NCBI GenBank assembly: GCA_020650975.1
Contig: JAIPMN010005630.1
Span: forward strand, 23,826 to 87,825
Reading direction: 5' to 3'
DNA from: Apostichopus californicus
Taxonomy: Eukaryota; Echinodermata; Holothuroidea; Aspidochirotida; Stichopodidae
DNA: 64,000 nt
The translations under genes were made by a program, and so were the position numbers. Every line of letters starts with the position of its first letter. Within the stretch, counting starts at the first letter, position 1. Shown here piece after piece: positions 28,401 through 43,400 of this stretch. The notes under the pieces are model-generated. The model worked only from the letters and a program-made list of their open reading frames with translations, did no database searches and had not been told where the DNA came from.

Positions 28401-31400
28401 TATAATGCAGTGAATGTGTATATGTTAATGTGTATGTGTATCATGTGGTGAGTGTGAATCATGTGGTGAGTGTGAATAATGTGGTGAATGTGTATATGGT
28501 AAATGTTTATAATGTGGTAAATGTGTATAATGTGTATCATGTGGTGAATGTGTATAATGCAGTGAATGTGTATAATGTGGTGAATGTGTATGTTTATAAT
28601 GTGTTGAATGTGTATAATGTAGTGAAGGTGTATGTGATGAATGTGTATTATGTGGTGAGTGTGTATGATGTGGTGAATGTGTATATGTGGTGAATGTATA
28701 TCATGTGGTGAATGTGTATAAAGTAGTGAATGTGTATATGTGGTTAATGTGTATGTGTATTATGTGGTGAGTGTGTATCATGTGGTGAATGTGTATGTGA
28801 TAAATGTTTATAATGTGGTGAGTGTGTATAATGTGTATAATGTGGTGAATGTGTATAATGTGGTGAATTTGTATCTGCAGCCTGATAATATTTCCTCTTC
28901 CTTTAACAACTCTAAATGCAGATTAATGAGTCTTGATCCATAATTTGCTGTGCTATACAACCCACTCTTGTTCATAACACAACTGAACTCACAGGACATT
29001 TAAGCTGTTTCATAACAACAATGAGTCAATCTAACAAAGGCCAACATAAGATACCCATAAATGAAAGTTATCAATAGACATTGGTCTGCTCAAAATTAGT
29101 GGCTAATCAATTCATCCCATATTAAAACTTTTCTATTCCAGATACTCGATTTAAGGAATGTTCTTTAACTTAAAAACTCCTTGGCATCCAACCACTCCCC
29201 TTCCAATCCGACTCCCACTCCAATCCTACTCCCCCCCCCCTTCCTCCCACCCCACCCTTCCATTCACTTCTTCACACATATCACAGTCAAATACCGCAAT
29301 TCTCCCTTCCAATCCCCAATGACCTCATCCTGACCAATACGTTTTCCCCCAATAACTCCCCCCCCCCTGCCCCCTTCAACACTTTTCCTTACAGTTAAAT
29401 ACCTCAATGTAAGCCGGTGAGTCCTCTGACATCCTGGGAGGGAGCTGCCATTCCTTGGGAGGTTTGGGTAATGACTCTGTAACTTGCCAGTTGAGTCTAG
29501 GCCAGCCTTTAAACCTTACCACTTCCCCTGCTTGGTTCTTTGGTAGCTCTTTCAGACAAGTATTGCTGGTCAAGGCTACAGTAATCCCACAACTACCCAA
29601 CAGAAAGCCAATCTGTTGACCGCCAGCATCCTGCAACAAAAGGCAAAATTAAAAACAATTTGGACACATTCTCTCGTACATCTTTAGAAGATCGCACGAC
29701 CAGAAATATCCGGCTTCAATTATTCTAGCTGCTGGTGTAAATTTTCAAAGCCACATGAAGAAAGAGGAGCAGGTCACTGCAGACACTTGTAACTGATAAA
29801 TGACTGCATTGCTCTACGAGATTCCTGGAATTAAAATATGGCAAATAGACAAAAATATACTTACTCTATGTTTTCTGGTCATGTGAAAAACTTGTCAGTG
29901 ATACAACAGCAATATAATGGTAGCCAAAATAATAATGTTTTTTTGCCTTATATGTCCTTACATATATAAGGTTTATTTTGTAACGTTTACGCTATATAAA
30001 TAAAACAGAGATAAAACATTTCACATGCTGTCGGTCTACTAAAACCAGCCTGTGTTACTAAGTTAAAAAAAAGTAAGAGGGCCTAACGTTTCAATCCAAC
30101 CATGAACTAGGTTTGCTTTTGAAGATCTTGCTGAGAGCAAAGAAAAACAGGCACCAAAATAAACCAAAGGAACAAACCTTTCTAGATAACGGTACGTCTA
30201 TTGCCACTGGGACAACACCGGCGAAAAGGCACCCATAGAAAGCAGAGACGAATGCCGCTGGGTCGGAATTTGGATAGACCAGAGCCACCTATAATTGAAT
30301 AGGGAGAGAAAAAGAGGGAGACGACTGTTTGGTGATATCCTCTAACACTGCCTAAAGAAAAGGGGTGGGTGGGCAGAAAATGGATCTTATAGGCCACAGT
30401 GGATTTTGTTACCCACTCCATGATTAGCAGCAGGAGCAACACTTAAAGGATGTATAGATCTAAATCCTGTTCGATGAATAACATTACATTACTTGGTAAA
30501 AAAAAAGAGATCAGAGAGCTCTACATGTCCGTTCATCCGATATGTTGATATACTCTGAGACAGGTAGGTCTTTGGCCACTCTACAAACTCCACAAAAGTA
30601 GACAAACATGATTTTCTTCCTTGTCAGAAGATTCCAAAGGCTGCAATAAATCAGGTTTCAAAAACCTTCTTGAAGGCCCCCCAACCCTCCCCCCCCCTAC
30701 TATTTTGCCCAAATGTGCTTTATTTTATAGACTAAGACTCCATATATGTTCATTTCCTATTTCTAAAGTCTAACAGTTTTGTTATTTTTTGTCTTTAAGG
30801 TTCAAAGTTTGATACAGTCTGCCACTGGAATATCTGAAAAATATTGTTACCATCAATCCCCGCAAAACCCAATTTTGTAAAACTGCACAACTGTACACAG
30901 CCCTATGCATGGTATGGGTTTAACCTGCCCAGAAGTCTACACGTTAATGACCTGCTCCGGAGGGCAGTGATGACTTTGATTATATTAATCTAAGGAGCTA
31001 AAGCTTGGTCGGGTCTGTGAATTAGTCGACATCTGGGATGATTTGTTAGTATACTTACCCTGTCTCCCGATTTCAGAATTGGTCCTTCCTTTCCTCCCAG
31101 CTTGTGTAGAAGATAATATGCTATCTTGTTTGCTTTACTTAACAATTTAGCTGAAAAACAAGGCGAAAAAGAGACTACATAAGTCTGCCATCGAAGGTGC
31201 TAATGTTTGTTTTGAAAGGTTAAAGTCTTTGTCAACACTTTTAAAAATCTATTGTGACACTGTTACAAACTAAGCATGCATTTTCTATGTTTTATGAGTG
31301 CTTCGGTTGGCAGGAGTCATTTACAACATAAACAACAAACAGATGATTTAAGACACAGGTATTTATCTACCCATGTTGTGTCGGTCCCTTCGTGGTAAGG

Positions 31401-34400
31401 CAATTTCGATGGCTTTTAGCTTGCCCATGTTTCGATCGAATGACAAAAATGAAAATAAAAACTTCACTCTAAGAGCCATTAATGCATTATCAGTTAATTT
31501 GATTACAATTTTGTATATTTAATGGAGAGTGTTAATGTGCGTAGGACAGAGATCCTTCGCCTTTGAACTGTGCAGCAAGATTAACTCCTCGACAAAAGGT
31601 AAAGAAAATACTTGCTTCCAGCCAATCAAATACCATATATTAGGTCACATGATAAAATAGGAGCAATCAGTGTGCAATCCACTATTCATTAGGCAGTTTA
31701 AATGACTAATCCTAACTAATCTAACTAAACTAAAATCTAACTAATCTCAATTTTAAAATGACTAATCTAATAATGACTAATAATAAAGGTTAAAGGTCAA
31801 TCATACGGTGGATTTGTTATGTCAAGCCTTTCACCACCAGTACTACTGAGAAGGCTCTCAAATGTACACAAAACTTCCCAATTCTTCATCTCCGTGCATA
31901 TGGGCGTTGTGGTCAAGTGGTTAAGGCAGTGGACTGGTGATCTAAGGATTACAGGTTCGAGCCCTGGCCAGATCATTGCGTTGTGTCCTTGGGCATTGCC
32001 TCTCTCCACCCAGGTGTATAAATGGGGACTTGCGAGGTAACTTGTAAATATAGTTGCGTGCGCCGGTTTCTGGCTGCACCCTATGGGTGTCCCCGGGGGA
32101 CACGTGGTTGTGGTGCACTGTGGTGCCCCCGGAGAGATTGATTGAATTGCGCACACTTTGGTGTGTAGGTGTGACAAGTTACCAATGACCAAGGCTAATA
32201 GCGCCTTTGAACAATTTCTGTTGACTTTGGCGCTATATAAATGTCTTCTGATTGATGGACTGATTGACTGATAATTTTCCATATAATACTGACCATATGT
32301 TAGATGAGATGAGACTTTCCCGTTGGCATCAAGGCAAGTTGTGACAATGTTTTTAGGTGTTGCAGTCCCGTACCTCTGGAGAGCGGACTCTAGGTTCCTT
32401 GGTAAACCAGTTGGTATCTGAATGTGAGAGAAATATAAAAGAATAACTCCATCAAATTCTTTTAGAGTTTAAAATGAGAATATTTTATACTAGCAATTTC
32501 AACCAGACGGTCAAAGCACCGAAAACGATTGGAACATTACCAATGGGATGAAAGTGATTTAGATGGAAAGTTAAATTTTATGAGAGGGGGAGGGAAAAAG
32601 GGGGAAGCAGTGGCAGAAAGGGGAGAAAGGAGGAGGGGAGGAACAAGGGCAGGGACAAGAGGGATGGAAAAGACTTATAAGATAGCAGAGCAAGCATATC
32701 ATACTCAGGAATAGTGATGTAGCAAATTGGTTCAGAAGGTATCTCCTTGTAAGAAAAGATAGCAAAACATGTTCAAGATTGGAAACAAAAAGTACCTTTT
32801 CAATGCATCATTCAGTCAACATTATTCATTTTACTTTGCCCTATGGAAACAAAGTGAGCTCATCTGAACGCATGCACATTTATTTCACAAGGGTGCTCTA
32901 CACAGACTGTTAGCCATTATTCTTTTCCAAAATTTTCAAATTTGTCAATAATTTCCCACTAAAATTTCTTTCACAGGTTTGATGACTAATATGTTATCAC
33001 TTGAAATAAATTATTATTACCAGCATTTTGTTCTCTTTTGTTTTCTTTGAAAGAAATGTTACCTTGCACTCAAAACGGTTTGTGTTCACAATGCTCAATA
33101 TTAAGTATAGTCAGAGTAATGAAGTAAAATAAGAATCAGATGTACGATGAGACTTTTTGAACTTACATGAAGCTGATCACCAATAGCGGGTGTGATGACG
33201 TTACCCTCTGGTCTGGGAGCGTTAGGATCCATCTGAAATGCTACGAGAGAGAAAGATGAACTACAGTTAAGCATGATAGGGAAATATCCAGCACACAAAA
33301 TATCTAAGATATGATACTGCCGACACACACTCCTCCATCGAACGATTACTTTGAACTTTCGTATTTTGATAAGAGACCGCGAGAAACGTAAAACAGACAT
33401 GTCAAAACTAATGCTTCACGACTTGAGACGTTAAGAGCTTCGAAATCTTTCACCTTGATTCGAGACTGCGATTATGCAAAAGTGGTGGCATATTTATACA
33501 CTAGACATAATTATAATAACCTTACGGAAGATAGAGTGTCTCTCATCACTTGGCTTAAAATGAAGTACTGATTTCTTTCAACCGTAAATGTTTGTAACAA
33601 CTTACTTTCTAGTTCGTCGTCTTCCTCTACAAAGAAGTCTTGTAAAGGTTTCCGTTTTGGCCTCTTTAGGGTATTCAGAAGCTGCTGTATTTTAGATGAT
33701 ACTCTAGCACTTATATGGGCTGAAAAAGACAAAGATGCAAGACATGAAGTCAGAGAAAAAGCTTGTCACGAATCTTAAATGATCAACGGCGTCCATGCAA
33801 AATGTTCGGCTGTTTTATTTGTCCAATTGTTTACCTCCTCATTTTCCAGCAGACTTTATACCATGAAATCCTTTAAGAAATTTATGAAATAGAGTTTTTT
33901 AATTCAGGCTCGATGATTTACTCCGACGTTTGAGATGGGGAGAAGGGGGGGGGATGGATGTCTACATCCTATAAGAGGAGAGGGTAGTCTGAAGGACAGG
34001 CAATTGATACGAGTGGGTAGTTTATCGACAGGACTTCAGAGGATATGGGTAGTTTTACAGAGAGAGAGAGTTATAAAAAAGGAAACTTTTACTGTCAGGA
34101 ATTTAGAGGCATGAGTAGTTTAACTGAGAGGGATGCGGGAAGTATGTCTAGGATAGAGATGAGTTGCCATGGGAACATTGTGAGGATGAATCACGGAGGA
34201 CTATCAACTGTTACTTTGATAGTGTTTCATGGCCGTAGTATTATATGAGAACAACAACAGGGAAGATGGAAGTGTACCCATTGCTGAAACACTATGTCAA
34301 TGGCAGCCCAGCACATTAAATCTATTTTGGAAAAAACTTCTTCATCTCGAGAAATACAACATAACGTACAACCAGAGCTGCCAAATCTCATGACAAAAAA

Positions 34401-37400
34401 CATTGTAGGGATTTGGAATTGTTGCATTTCATACACATTTGCATTCTACTAAAGGTTGCCACGGTAATGACAACAAGGTCATGTCATGACCAATCAGGTC
34501 TAAACTAATTAATTCTAACGTAACTTATTGTGGGGCAGAGTCGCACACATCAAGTGAAGCATTCTCATTGATTCGCACATAGCGACATGCTTAGCTTACT
34601 TAAGGTTAAACTAGTTTCAACTTCGACAGCCTCGTCTACCAGTAGCTTTTGAAAAAAAAAAAAGCAAACACTTTGAAGGAAATCTCCCCTAACAGCATAG
34701 TGAAAAACCTGTTCTTTTTCAAATTCACTGGATATCGTATATTAATGTAGACCAATTTAAACTTGTTAGCATTTCTAATCACTAGTGCATAGCAGGTGAT
34801 TACATTCCAGGAAATCCATTCTTTCATTTGCCCTCAGAAACTGAAAAAAACAAAAAACCACTTGGCCAGAATGACTCATTCCACATTTCAATTCATCAGA
34901 GCTGAAGTAGCATGTCTCACTGTTTACTCTCCGCTTGACGAAGAAATTTCGGTCTATTAATATGTGCAAGGTTGAAAGTTATCTTTTGTTTACAAAAGAT
35001 ACTGAAGAAGCATGACAGAGATCTAACCTAGATTACAAGTGGGTTAAAAGTGTAGTCCAGGAGTAAGATTTTTTTTTTTTTTGGACTGATGATATTCTAG
35101 GCATCCTGGTGACATTATCATACCCATTTCAGATAGTAAAAAGTTGAATTTGAATTTATTTGACATATCGAAAAGTGAACTTGTGTGTGATAAGTCATAA
35201 CTGCATATTATTGACAAGTCTGTGTTTTGTCTTTCTTCAAAACTTGGATCCAATGTTTCAATGTAATCTAACTTTGGAATCATCACAATACAGATTTATT
35301 GCTATAGTGTTACCATCACAAACCCATTTAAAGGTATTGGTGAAACCCTACCCAGTCCAAGAATAACATAGCTGACTTTTAGTACGATCTGAAAACAGCA
35401 AGAAGAACCTGCAAATTTCACCAGGATACTAAGAATATATTCCTCTTTTAGTTCCCCCCCCCCCTTATTTTGGGCCTTCAATATTAATACTTGTCACTAC
35501 ATTATAGTAAGTGCAGAAGAGATTTAATATATCATAGTACAGTTTTTACAAAACAAAATACCAATTTTAATGTACTTCAAATCACTAGATCTGGTATGAC
35601 TGATACTATAATTTATTAGGAAACATATTTGTATAGATTACAATCCCGTAGTCAAATCAATGAGTTTGTAAAATCTCCCAGAGTGCTCTGTGTTTTAAAA
35701 TTTACATGACGGGATTTGCAAATTGTGTATCAAGTACAAGACACTTTGAAAACCTAAAGTTCTGCAAACACATAATAGCTCGAAAACGATTCAGGGATCA
35801 TCATCAGTGTGCTTAAGTTTGGAAATAGAGTAGAACATATATGCAACTGTTCAAGTACGTACGATCTTCAATGGATCCTCCACGTTGGAAAGCCAACCCT
35901 GAACTGGCTGTCACATCTGGAGGTGGCTGAGCTACGGTTGGGAAGGAAAGAAAGATACATGTTAAAAGTCACATACAATTTAACTACCATGATTTCATTG
36001 CAAAAGCTGCTGAATTGGTCAAATCATAAAGACTCTTGGTTCCAGTAAAACAAGTAGGATCCATCCGTAAAAAAATCACTGATTATACTTCTCTTATCAG
36101 ATTGCTATATCATCGGAAACATTATGGTTCCGATTAGAGTGAATACCCAGTGAACTGTACATTGATGGACCCTTCGGAACATGTTAACTGGAAGAGGCCC
36201 ATGCATGTATAAACAATCATAATGAAACATGACCAAGCATACAAGCAATACTGAGCTGCATAATGGTGCAGTGTGTAAGGACAGGGAGAAGGGGGGGGGT
36301 GGTTGGAGAGGATGTAAAAATTTGAAGAACCTTAGAATTTCTCCTATCAAATTTTATCTCACAAGATCCACCAGATATCTATAACATGTTCATGTACTAC
36401 ACAAATAGCAACCATTTTTTGCTAATATTAAAAGGTAATGGTAGAACATGCTTGGAGAACATCCACTTCATAAGGACAGTCAGTGTATTTAGAGGATAAA
36501 GAACATATGGTTTCTCCTTGATGGTAACTTCATCATCACAGTTTATCACTAGTACATAGTAATACCTGATGTCATATCAGAGGACTACATAGGAAGCAAT
36601 GACCTTATTACAAGGGCATCCTGACCAGGATCCTTCAATCTACCTCCCAATATTTTTTTTTATTATTTTGGGTTTCATTTCATTAAACATTGGCCCAGTC
36701 TTAACAGAATCATGAAGGCACCAACTAACATTTCCTATCAAGTCAAGTGTTTGGTTACATTGTCACATGAAGTGTTGCATTTCTTTCTCTGGTAATCAAG
36801 CAACTAAAGAGTTTCACATCATAAACCATGAATCATTCATCCTAACACAATCTAACTGGACTGATCTGTGATCCTTGTAAGTACTAGGCCATATTAACCA
36901 GTGAATAACAGTGAACAAACAACCCATGGCAGTGGAAGATGCTGCTCCACAGAGTGGTCCCTAGAGGAATACGGAATTCATGTCTACATCAGACAAGGTT
37001 GACTAATCAACTATTTTAACAGGCTCATAAAGCCAAGACAAAAGCCAATTTATGTTGGTTTGCTATCCCCGAATGGTTATGTTCTTCTTAAAGATTTATT
37101 CAAGTATCATCTCTCTTTGAACGGTTTAAGAAACGGTAGCACTACAACAAATTAAACAGAAAACGGTTAAACGGTTTAACAGTTAAACAGTTAACCATAA
37201 ATTTGTAACATACTCAATCTCGTAGCTTTGATAACCATTAACCACATTTAGTCAAAATGCAAAGTACTTGAAGAATTCTTTGAAAGCTCTTCTTCCCATT
37301 CAAAATGAAGCAATTTACTTGAGTTGGCCACAATTCTTGTATATAAAGTAGTTTGGCTAGGCTTAATGCAACTGCAAATGAACATGTGGTAGTCTTGGCT

Positions 37401-40400
37401 CAAGTTTCAATGTTGCTTTGCAAGATCAACAGATTTTCTCCAGATTTTAAGCACCATGTCTTGTGATGTTCATGTAGCAAAGAAAATAGCAATATAATTT
37501 TTGATCGAGTTTGTTTTGATGGTAAATGAAGTTACGCAGCAAATGGAACCAAGCTGGTTTAAAAGTTCAGTAACGGCGCAACTCATCTTCAAAATGGATA
37601 TTTTTATTCCTCGTGTACAGTTTAGAGTCACCCTTGAATGGAAGCTCTGCAAGTTTTGCTTCGATATTAAAGAGTGTGAAGACTCGTGCAAAAAGAAACG
37701 TCTAATGCCAGTAATCTGACCCAGTTTCTATGAGGTGTAACAGAAGTGTTAGACACCCACCATCGATCCCAAAAAATACACACACAGCTTGCTACCGTCG
37801 GTAATTAGACACTAGTATACAGTCAGTACATACAGCTGCGGTCAATACTCACAGTACAGTATATAAACGATACAGCGATGGACATCTCAGGTCCAGCTAA
37901 AGATAACAAGGTATCATGTTTCATTACTGTCTGCATTTTGTAGCGACATGAACAAAACGCCACTTGCAAGCAACAGAAAGTTAACTTTTTCAGATGACCC
38001 GCACGCGGTTTGAAACATTCAATGCCTTTAAACTCAATAGTTCACCCCTTTGAAATGTATAAAATGCCAAGGTTAACTTTCAGTTATCAGCTGTTCTACA
38101 TACCACTTGTGGCTATGTCCACTCCCCTGTTATTGCCCCTGTTGACATGTCCATTATTTGTATGTCTGAAAGGATCCCCCCGTACGTAATAGAACGAGCC
38201 GACTGCCGCTCCAGACGGCTCTCCCAACTGATGCGAGGAAGAAGACGAAATGGAATCATTGTCGTCAGTGTCCGACTCTGTAAAACGAAAGAGAGAATAG
38301 AACGTTTTTATTTCTACGGATACATTATGGAAAGTATGAATCGATTGAGACGATAGATTGAGGAAAGTCTAACCTGCAGAGGAAGTATTTGGTTAAGAAG
38401 TAAAAATATTAGCTGATGAGGAAAGTATAACAGATACCTCCCCATTGGTAAACAATGTACGTAATGACATGGTATAACAAGGTTTAATTCGACTTAGGCA
38501 TAATAATAATAATTTAAAAAATACTTCAACTGCAGATTGTACAGTATTCATGGCTTAACAAATATAATGTAACTATGTCAAACTTCAACAGAGCCAAGTA
38601 AACAGCAACACTTTGGAACAAATCCTATCTTCAGAATTTGTTTCCCTACCTGAGCGACAGAACTATGACATTTAATAAACCAGCTGATGAATGACATTGT
38701 AAAAGGATTAAGACAAGGAACAAATTCACTGTAGAACCCACACTCAACCATAACACTTGTTTTAAGTGTTTAGGCCATTTTGGATAACTTCATATCCCAG
38801 AGTACAAGACTATTTGAACTGCAACACTGACTCCAAAAACAGAACTTGTCTCTGCTAAACTGTTCTGTTAAATATTATTGGCATTCTACTTGTTTTCTTC
38901 CCATCACATACTGTACCAAATTGTTTCTTCCCACTCAAGTGTCCAGACCCTTTTTGCTCATCCGGTCTGATGGGGGGGGGGGTGTATTTGAGGTCCTCTA
39001 CATACCACAATTCTTCATCTATACCTTCCTGTTGAATCTATCATTTAAACTTCCACATTGCAGTCAGTAAACTTGAAGCAATGCTAACATTTCAAAGCTG
39101 TATTAATTTGTTTCATCACTTTTTCCAAAGTAGCAAAGATTGTACAATTTATACAGGAACAGCTGTCTCTGCTGACGTGCAAGTTCGCGGGAAGGGCAAC
39201 CAAAATGTGACCTACGATTCTCATAAATGGCGGATAATGGACACGCTGATCACAGATGGCTGGTGGAGCATTCATTTCTTGACAACCAACATCAATTTTC
39301 ATATGAATATCGAGACTAACATCACAGGTTACCACTGAGTTAGTTTAGAAAGTACAGCCCATACAGTTCACGTGTACCGTACCAGAAAGTTTAATTAACA
39401 ATTCGAAGACTTAACCTCAATAAGATGGAAGCATCTATAATGTAGTTAGCCTAATGGTTATGTTAGTTTTCTATGATCTATCAAAACCACTAAGTAGTAT
39501 CTGGTCATACATGAGGGGTTTCTGGAGCCAAGGTTTGCCAAGCGATCTGATACTTCAGCTTTGGTAATCTCAGAGGTAAACTCTTATTACATAGCAAGGT
39601 CAAAATGGATTTTGGTAGACTAGCTAAAAACCTGGCAAACATTCAAGATGGTACTGCAGTTACATTTACTCACTAATATCATATAGAACTCATCACTACA
39701 ACAAAGTATTTCCAAAGCAGGTCAAAATATGTGAGTGTTTCTGGTCACCTAAGAATCATCCCTTCTAAACATTACACTTACTAAACGTTATAGAACATGC
39801 CACAAAAACTGGAAGAAATGCTAAAATGGCCAAAAAAAATTTCAATATTTAGCTAACAACAAACTTTTCATCATTATTTTGTAATGTTTCTGAATAGCTA
39901 CTTGCAAGGTACTCGATTATATTGGTGACAATCTTTGTATTCGCAAGGTTTTAATGGTAACTGCAACTTGAGGGAATTTGGTCTTCATTATAAATTTTTG
40001 ATACATCAAGCAATACTTTGCTAGTTTCTTCATTAAATTGCTTGTTCTTTAATTGAGCTGATTATTTAGCAGACTCTGTCAAGAGAGGACAAAGGCAAGC
40101 AGTTACCTTCACTGAAACACACAAAGATTCTAAACACAGTCCTTGATCACCTCAGAAGGCAATATCATTAACAGGTCATCAAACAGGACTGTTACTGAAA
40201 GGTGAAGGAAGCAGCCCTCAATGACCCACATGCTCATGTTAATACCATGGGCTGAAAATAAATGTTATATAACCCTACCCCCCCTCCTCCACACCCTCCC
40301 CTTCTTCAACCCCTCTCACATACCTGTATATAGTACCTTTCTCCTTCCTCTTTCCCTCTAAACAACTATTCCAATCGGCATCCTCCTGTCATTTGATACG

Positions 40401-43400
40401 CATATATATCTGATACACGAATAACGACACCAGTGGAGAGGAGATTACAGAGAGCACTTACAAGATATTATTAACCTATTAAATAAACGTTAACGCATTA
40501 AAAATACTCTCAAATGACCAAAAAAATTCAAGAATTTTGTGAATTGTGACTACATACCTGGGGGTGTATCTGTGGGCACGACACTGGCGTGGAGGGACTG
40601 CCTCTTTGAAGGCATGGGCATTTCCTGTTCGATGTGATTAGCCAGTGCCGCCTTGACTGCTTCCTCGCGTACATCCGAGCGGTATCTGTTCTCTGGTTCA
40701 TGATGCTCTGCCCGTCTCCGGTTACGTACTTGTCTCTTTACTCCTCCCACACTTCCTCCTGCATCTGTGGTAGCTGCTGCAGAGGCAGATGGAAAGGGAA
40801 CATCTTTACTAGTACTGCTGCTTCTCTGTACTTATCATTATTAACACATTAACTGATATGTCTTCTTCTTCTACTCCTACTCACCTCGTACAAATCGCTC
40901 GTTAACGTTCAACCGTTGGAACGGAGGCTACAACATGTCATTAATCACTCAGCAGTTACAGAAAGATATTTAATTAGTCCCAAAGAGTGACATGGTGATA
41001 TGAACAATCCCATGGTAGCCGTGGGGCCCAATATAAGGAGACTGAAATAATACAGATCTGTAATCGAGGCTTTTACGAGCCAATATCATCTATCCGACGA
41101 GAACGTCAAATGTCAGAGTTAAAAAGTTTTGCAAACTTGGAAAACTTTCTCTACCTGTGACATTGATAATATTGACAAGGACGATGCAATGGAATAAGGG
41201 AGCCAGGTGTTCATTAAGCACAGAAACTAAAAGAAAGTAAGGAATTACTTAGTAATTAACTGAGTGAGAGAAACCAAAGAATGTTGGCAAAAAGCCCTCC
41301 GATCACGTAACAATTATCGACATAGATCAAATTCTGGACAATTCCCATTTGCCTGACTGAACATATTAATCCAAATCTAATACTCTCTCTAGAAAATAGC
41401 TTCAAGAAAAGGAAATTTGACTCGCTGATAAACTTGCCAATGTGGCATATCTCCCTTACTTCATATCATGTTGGAAAAAAAAAGGGGAAAAAAACTCTTC
41501 TCCTGGAGGTTTGCCATGAACAAAGAAGTCCCTACGGCATTCTAAAAACCAATTTAAGTAGTTTTCCAGATAATTTAATCTCGAGACATGATTAATCATT
41601 AAACCTAAGAAAGAACAAGAGTTTAATTGCACTGCTAACAATAGCAGACCATGACTGAAAAACAAAATTTAATTTGGTATGATGATTCAATTATTTCATT
41701 CCTAAATACAACTGCAGGGTACATTTTTTTTTTTTTTTTTTTTTGGGCACGAAAATCAATCTTTGACTTGAATAGTTAACTTGCTCTGATTCGATATTTC
41801 AGGGCAAGACAATGTGAATGGGGATTGCGCCGCGAAGGGGAATTATTCCGCCAGAAGAACAAACACAAACTGGTGAATGTGAAGCGTGAAGAATGTTGCG
41901 CATCCGTAACTGGAAACAGCTGTACAGATCAACAGCTGGGTGGTGTAGGCTCTAATACCCACACGCCTACCCAATTATATCTAGTTGGTAATGACTCAAC
42001 CTACACAGCTGTGCTACTCAAGTTGCAAAGGTAAACAGGGTTAAAGGGACTCTACCCATGCATGGATGATCTATATATATATACAGGCTTGAAGCAGATT
42101 TTTTAGCCTGGTTGATATTGGAAAATTTTGGATACTATTTCTACACCACTGAAGTTTTCCATGATGATGCAGTTCATTTATACAGTAGCTTGTCCAGTGA
42201 ATTAGTTTCAATCCCCAAAAAATTATTAAAAACCAAAGCATAATAGTAATTTTTTAATTGCAATTTGCATGCGGTTTGATAAACAATAACATGAAAAGAA
42301 GACGGGAAGGGGAGAATTCATCAGAACCAAATTTGGCTGTTAAATCTTGCCTAATATTCAATTGGCGAAACAAAATCTTCAAAGGGTTGCAAATGAAACA
42401 ATTACATTAAATTTGTGAGAACTATTTTTTTAATGGGGGGGGGGGGGGAAGGAGGTAGTGTTGAACAGAATTGAATAACCTCCTAAGTAAGAGCCCTCTG
42501 TCAAATGACCATATAAACACAAAGATTGAGGCTGATATCATTATGTCCCAATTAAAGATTACATCGTGACTCAGTCAAAATGGCCGAATATTACAAACCC
42601 AATGCAACATACAGTACACGTATAAACACAATACACTTCTGCCTCACTTAAGGAATCAGGAACAATTTCCTCCATTTACACTACTAATACTACTGGCATG
42701 TGGACTATAAATGTAATACATACTTACTCATTTGTTAATATTCATTATTTTCATTATTATTTTTTAAACAAAATTCACTACTAACAATCCATGCTAACTT
42801 GAACAAGTATCCTCAAACTCTCTGTATCATTCCTAACCTCACAGGGTCACACTCTATGGTAATGTACCCTAAGTTGACCCCTCCCCTGCCTCCCTTCCTC
42901 CTCTCCCTTCCCCCTACTGACTTACTGAGATAAATTCAAGCAATCACTCTAAGCCTAATTCACCAGTGACGCGACATACACTGTACCTCATGAACAGTGA
43001 CAATATTTACTGGCAATGTAGAGAGAGATACTCTTTAACATCAAACAGTGTATACTGACTCATTCTTGTTTAGGGTGTTTTCTCCAGATATTAAATTCCA
43101 GAGGCATTTATCAACTGGTCAATATTTGGGTGAAGAAAATATTTTGGTAACCAAAAAAAGAAAGAAGTAGTCTAGGGATTGTCTCTCCAGGGATCAGGAA
43201 AAGTCTGGTTTAAAATAACAATGAACAATCCCAGGAAGTGATTGCTGAATAAATACTTTGGCCAACTAAACAGTGGAAGAAAAATATGACATGAGTGAGA
43301 GATATTAATCTAATCTGTTCATCTGAAATTGACACAATTCTGGAAGGATTACGAATTAAATGATGTCAAGATCTAAAATAAAATGGGGAGGTAGAGAGGG

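Larger units (their letters stand above)
33720..40557 (-). other. Introns around the DIP2 linker exons
   Basis: Outside w4 (35863-35931) and w3 (38104-38277) this 6.8 kb is AT-rich intron with C/G runs (35452-35464, 36290-36298, 38971-38981). Overlapping open frames on both strands at 39081-39338 are unusual but unassigned. Confidence 0.6.

Noticed and set aside
28430-28943. Val/Tyr/Asn-rich repeat protein frames
   Set aside because: They are translations of the 18-bp minisatellite.
31797-32282. 161-residue minus-strand open frame
   Set aside because: It runs antisense through the tRNA-derived SINE and has no other support.
33167-33232. Alternative w6 boundary at the nearer cag acceptor
   Set aside because: Joined to w5 in phase 1 it gives an early stop; the gtag acceptor eight bases upstream restores the conserved frame.
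39081-39338. Overlapping open frames on both strands near 39.1-39.3 kb
   Set aside because: No family is recognisable and there are no convincing splice sites joining either frame to DIP2.
41825-42034. 69-residue plus-strand open frame
   Set aside because: Slightly less AT-rich than its surroundings but without recognisable motif, splice context or family.
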